Of a stretch of 6,817 nt of DNA, positions 5,546 to 6,817 are shown one piece after another. The DNA comes from Clostridia bacterium. Its GTDB lineage: Bacteria; Bacillota; Clostridia; Lachnospirales; Lachnospiraceae. The stretch is taken from positions 1 to 6,817 of the forward strand of contig BNZC01000042.1 of the NCBI GenBank assembly GCA_026000755.1. Direction: 5' to 3'. Numbering within the stretch: position 1 is the stretch's first letter; every line of letters starts with the position of its first letter. The position numbers and the translations under genes are program-made. Under the pieces are notes generated by a model. That model ran no database searches. It was not told the DNA's origin and worked only from the letters and a program-made list of their open reading frames with translations.

Positions 5546-6817
5546 CGGTTTTCGGTTTTGGCAAAAAGCATTTTTGTGCGGATTGCTGCTGTTTTTGCTT
5601 GCATTTGATATACTGGGCTATGTGGTGTCAAAGCAAAGCTTTTCCCTAAACGTGAAATATATGCAGGATGAGGCGGCTTTGGCACAACAAGTGATTGCAA
5701 AATCTCTCTATGAGAATCTTAGAAATTTATCAAATAAGCAACAAGAAATCAATTCCGATACCATGAAAAGTATGGTGGAGCCATATGCCGCTTATTACAG
5801 CAAGCAAAATGTATATCTTTCCCTGAAACTTAACGACACAGAAGTCTTCAGTAATATTCCGTCACAATCTGCACTTTTTGACATAACGGAAGATTTTCCG
5901 GAGCCTTTTGAGAATGTACAATTGGTGTACAAAAAGGATATTAGCGCACTTATATCCTGGCATAATGACATGGTGAAAATGCTGATACGCACCGGAGTCT
6001 ATGTCAGCTTGTGTATGTCCGCCATACTGTTGTTTCTGTTACTGCGTTTGACTGCGCCCTTTCGGAAGCTGAATATTGCGGCAACCGAGATAAAGGAAGG
6101 CAATTACAGCAAGCGTGTTGGTATAAAAAGCAAGGATGAAATCGGAGAATTTGCCGAGCTGTTCAATGAAATGGCGGACAGCGTACAGGAGCAATCGGAA
6201 AGTCGCGAACGCTTTATCAACAATCTTGCCCATGAAATGCGTACCCCCATCACGGCAATATCGGGATACGCAGAGATTCTAAAAATAGCAAATGTAGATG
6301 AAGCGGAGAAAGAAAAAGCCTTAAATTATATCATTAACCAAAGTATGCGTATGAAAAATATGACCTACAAGCTGATGGATTTAGCATATATGAACCATAA
6401 TGCCATTGAAAAGAAATCCCTTTCTATGGAAGACATGAAGGAAATCATAACAAGAGCCACCGCCACCTGTGGCAAAGACGGTGTGACATTTCCGGTAGAA
6501 GTCGTCCATGAAGAAGCGATGATCTATGGAGATGCCGTATTACTGGAATCGCTCTTACAAAACTTCTTGGAAAATGCAGTAAAGGCAGGAGGAACGGAGA
6601 TTCGGATACGCCTTGATGAAAGCGTGATTACCATTGAAGATAATGGCAGAGGCATGGACTCTGAAGAAGTGGGAAAGATTACAGAGCCATTTTATCGGAT
6701 TGACAAATCCCGTGCCAGAGCAGATGGCGGCGTTGGTTTGGGACTTGCCCTGTGTGCCACCATCTGCAAAATACACGATGCAAAATTAAGTATTACAAGC
6801 GAAATTGAGCTTGGCAC
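5529..6817 (+). CDS. Membrane sensor histidine kinase, 3' end cut by window
   Basis: An HPK1-type sensor kinase with 429 codons visible and no stop before the edge; probably only a short C-terminal tail is missing. It should sense an external signal and phosphorylate the regulator encoded upstream. In order: basic N-terminus, membrane helix about 13-35, extracytoplasmic sensor region about 36-150 with no recognised fold, membrane helix about 154-174, HAMP linker about 175-228 (Pro177, DEIGEF at 203-208), and a HisKA dimerisation domain with His235 in NLAHEMRTPITAISGY. The HATPase part has the N box NFLENAVKA (Asn349), G1 DNGRGM (371-376), F box EPFYRID (386-392) and G2 GGVGLGLAL (400-408). 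All catalytic motifs are intact. The start has GGAGG 12 bases upstream and overlaps the small ORF stop. The ligand is unknown. Confidence 0.94.
   Translation, partial: MKKKRIGFRFWQKAFLCGLLLFLLAFDILGYVVSKQSFSLNVKYMQDEAALAQQVIAKSLYENLRNLSNKQQEINSDTMKSMVEPYAAYYSKQNVYLSLKLNDTEVFSNIPSQSALFDITEDFPEPFENVQLVYKKDISALISWHNDMVKMLIRTGVYVSLCMSAILLFLLLRLTAPFRKLNIAATEIKEGNYSKRVGIKSKDEIGEFAELFNEMADSVQEQSESRERFINNLAHEMRTPITAISGYAEILKIANVDEAEKEKALNYIINQSMRMKNMTYKLMDLAYMNHNAIEKKSLSMEDMKEIITRATATCGKDGVTFPVEVVHEEAMIYGDAVLLESLLQNFLENAVKAGGTEIRIRLDESVITIEDNGRGMDSEEVGKITEPFYRIDKSRARADGGVGLGLALCATICKIHDAKLSITSEIELG

Overview
The window looks like chromosome from a Clostridia-type Firmicute, possibly Lachnospiraceae. 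The reasons are moderately low GC, strong AGGAGG ribosome-binding sites, A/T-rich spacers with sigma-A-like promoters, and a SpoIID-like/peptidoglycan-binding protein of a kind I associate with spore-forming Clostridia. The taxon is inferred from family resemblance only; no search was run.

Layout. The left part (1-2568) reads on the minus strand: a CorA-family divalent cation channel (1657-2568), then an AI-2E/PerM-family membrane protein with a TTG start (65-1444), then the first codons of a third gene running off the left edge (start at 29). A 260-bp divergent spacer (2569-2828) carries a good corA promoter, a TATAAT box facing right, and four inverted repeats. The right part reads on the plus strand: a 609-residue protein with an N-terminal beta-type domain, a SpoIID/LytB-like domain and three peptidoglycan-binding repeats (2829-4658). 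A two-component operon follows behind a consensus TTGACA-17-TATAAT promoter. It holds an OmpR/PhoB-type response regulator (4790-5443), a 30-codon basic small ORF (5440-5532), and a sensor histidine kinase open at the right edge (5529-6817).

How they work together. The regulator and kinase are evidently a cognate pair; their stimulus and targets are not visible. The small ORF between them overlaps both neighbours by ATGA and copies the kinase's N-terminal codons. This suggests a partial tandem duplication that split a formerly coupled regulator-kinase junction, and it is the most unusual structure in the window. CorA and the AI-2E-like protein are both membrane proteins and may be partly co-transcribed, but nothing links them functionally to the sensor system. 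No mobile element, CRISPR array, tRNA or rRNA was recognised.
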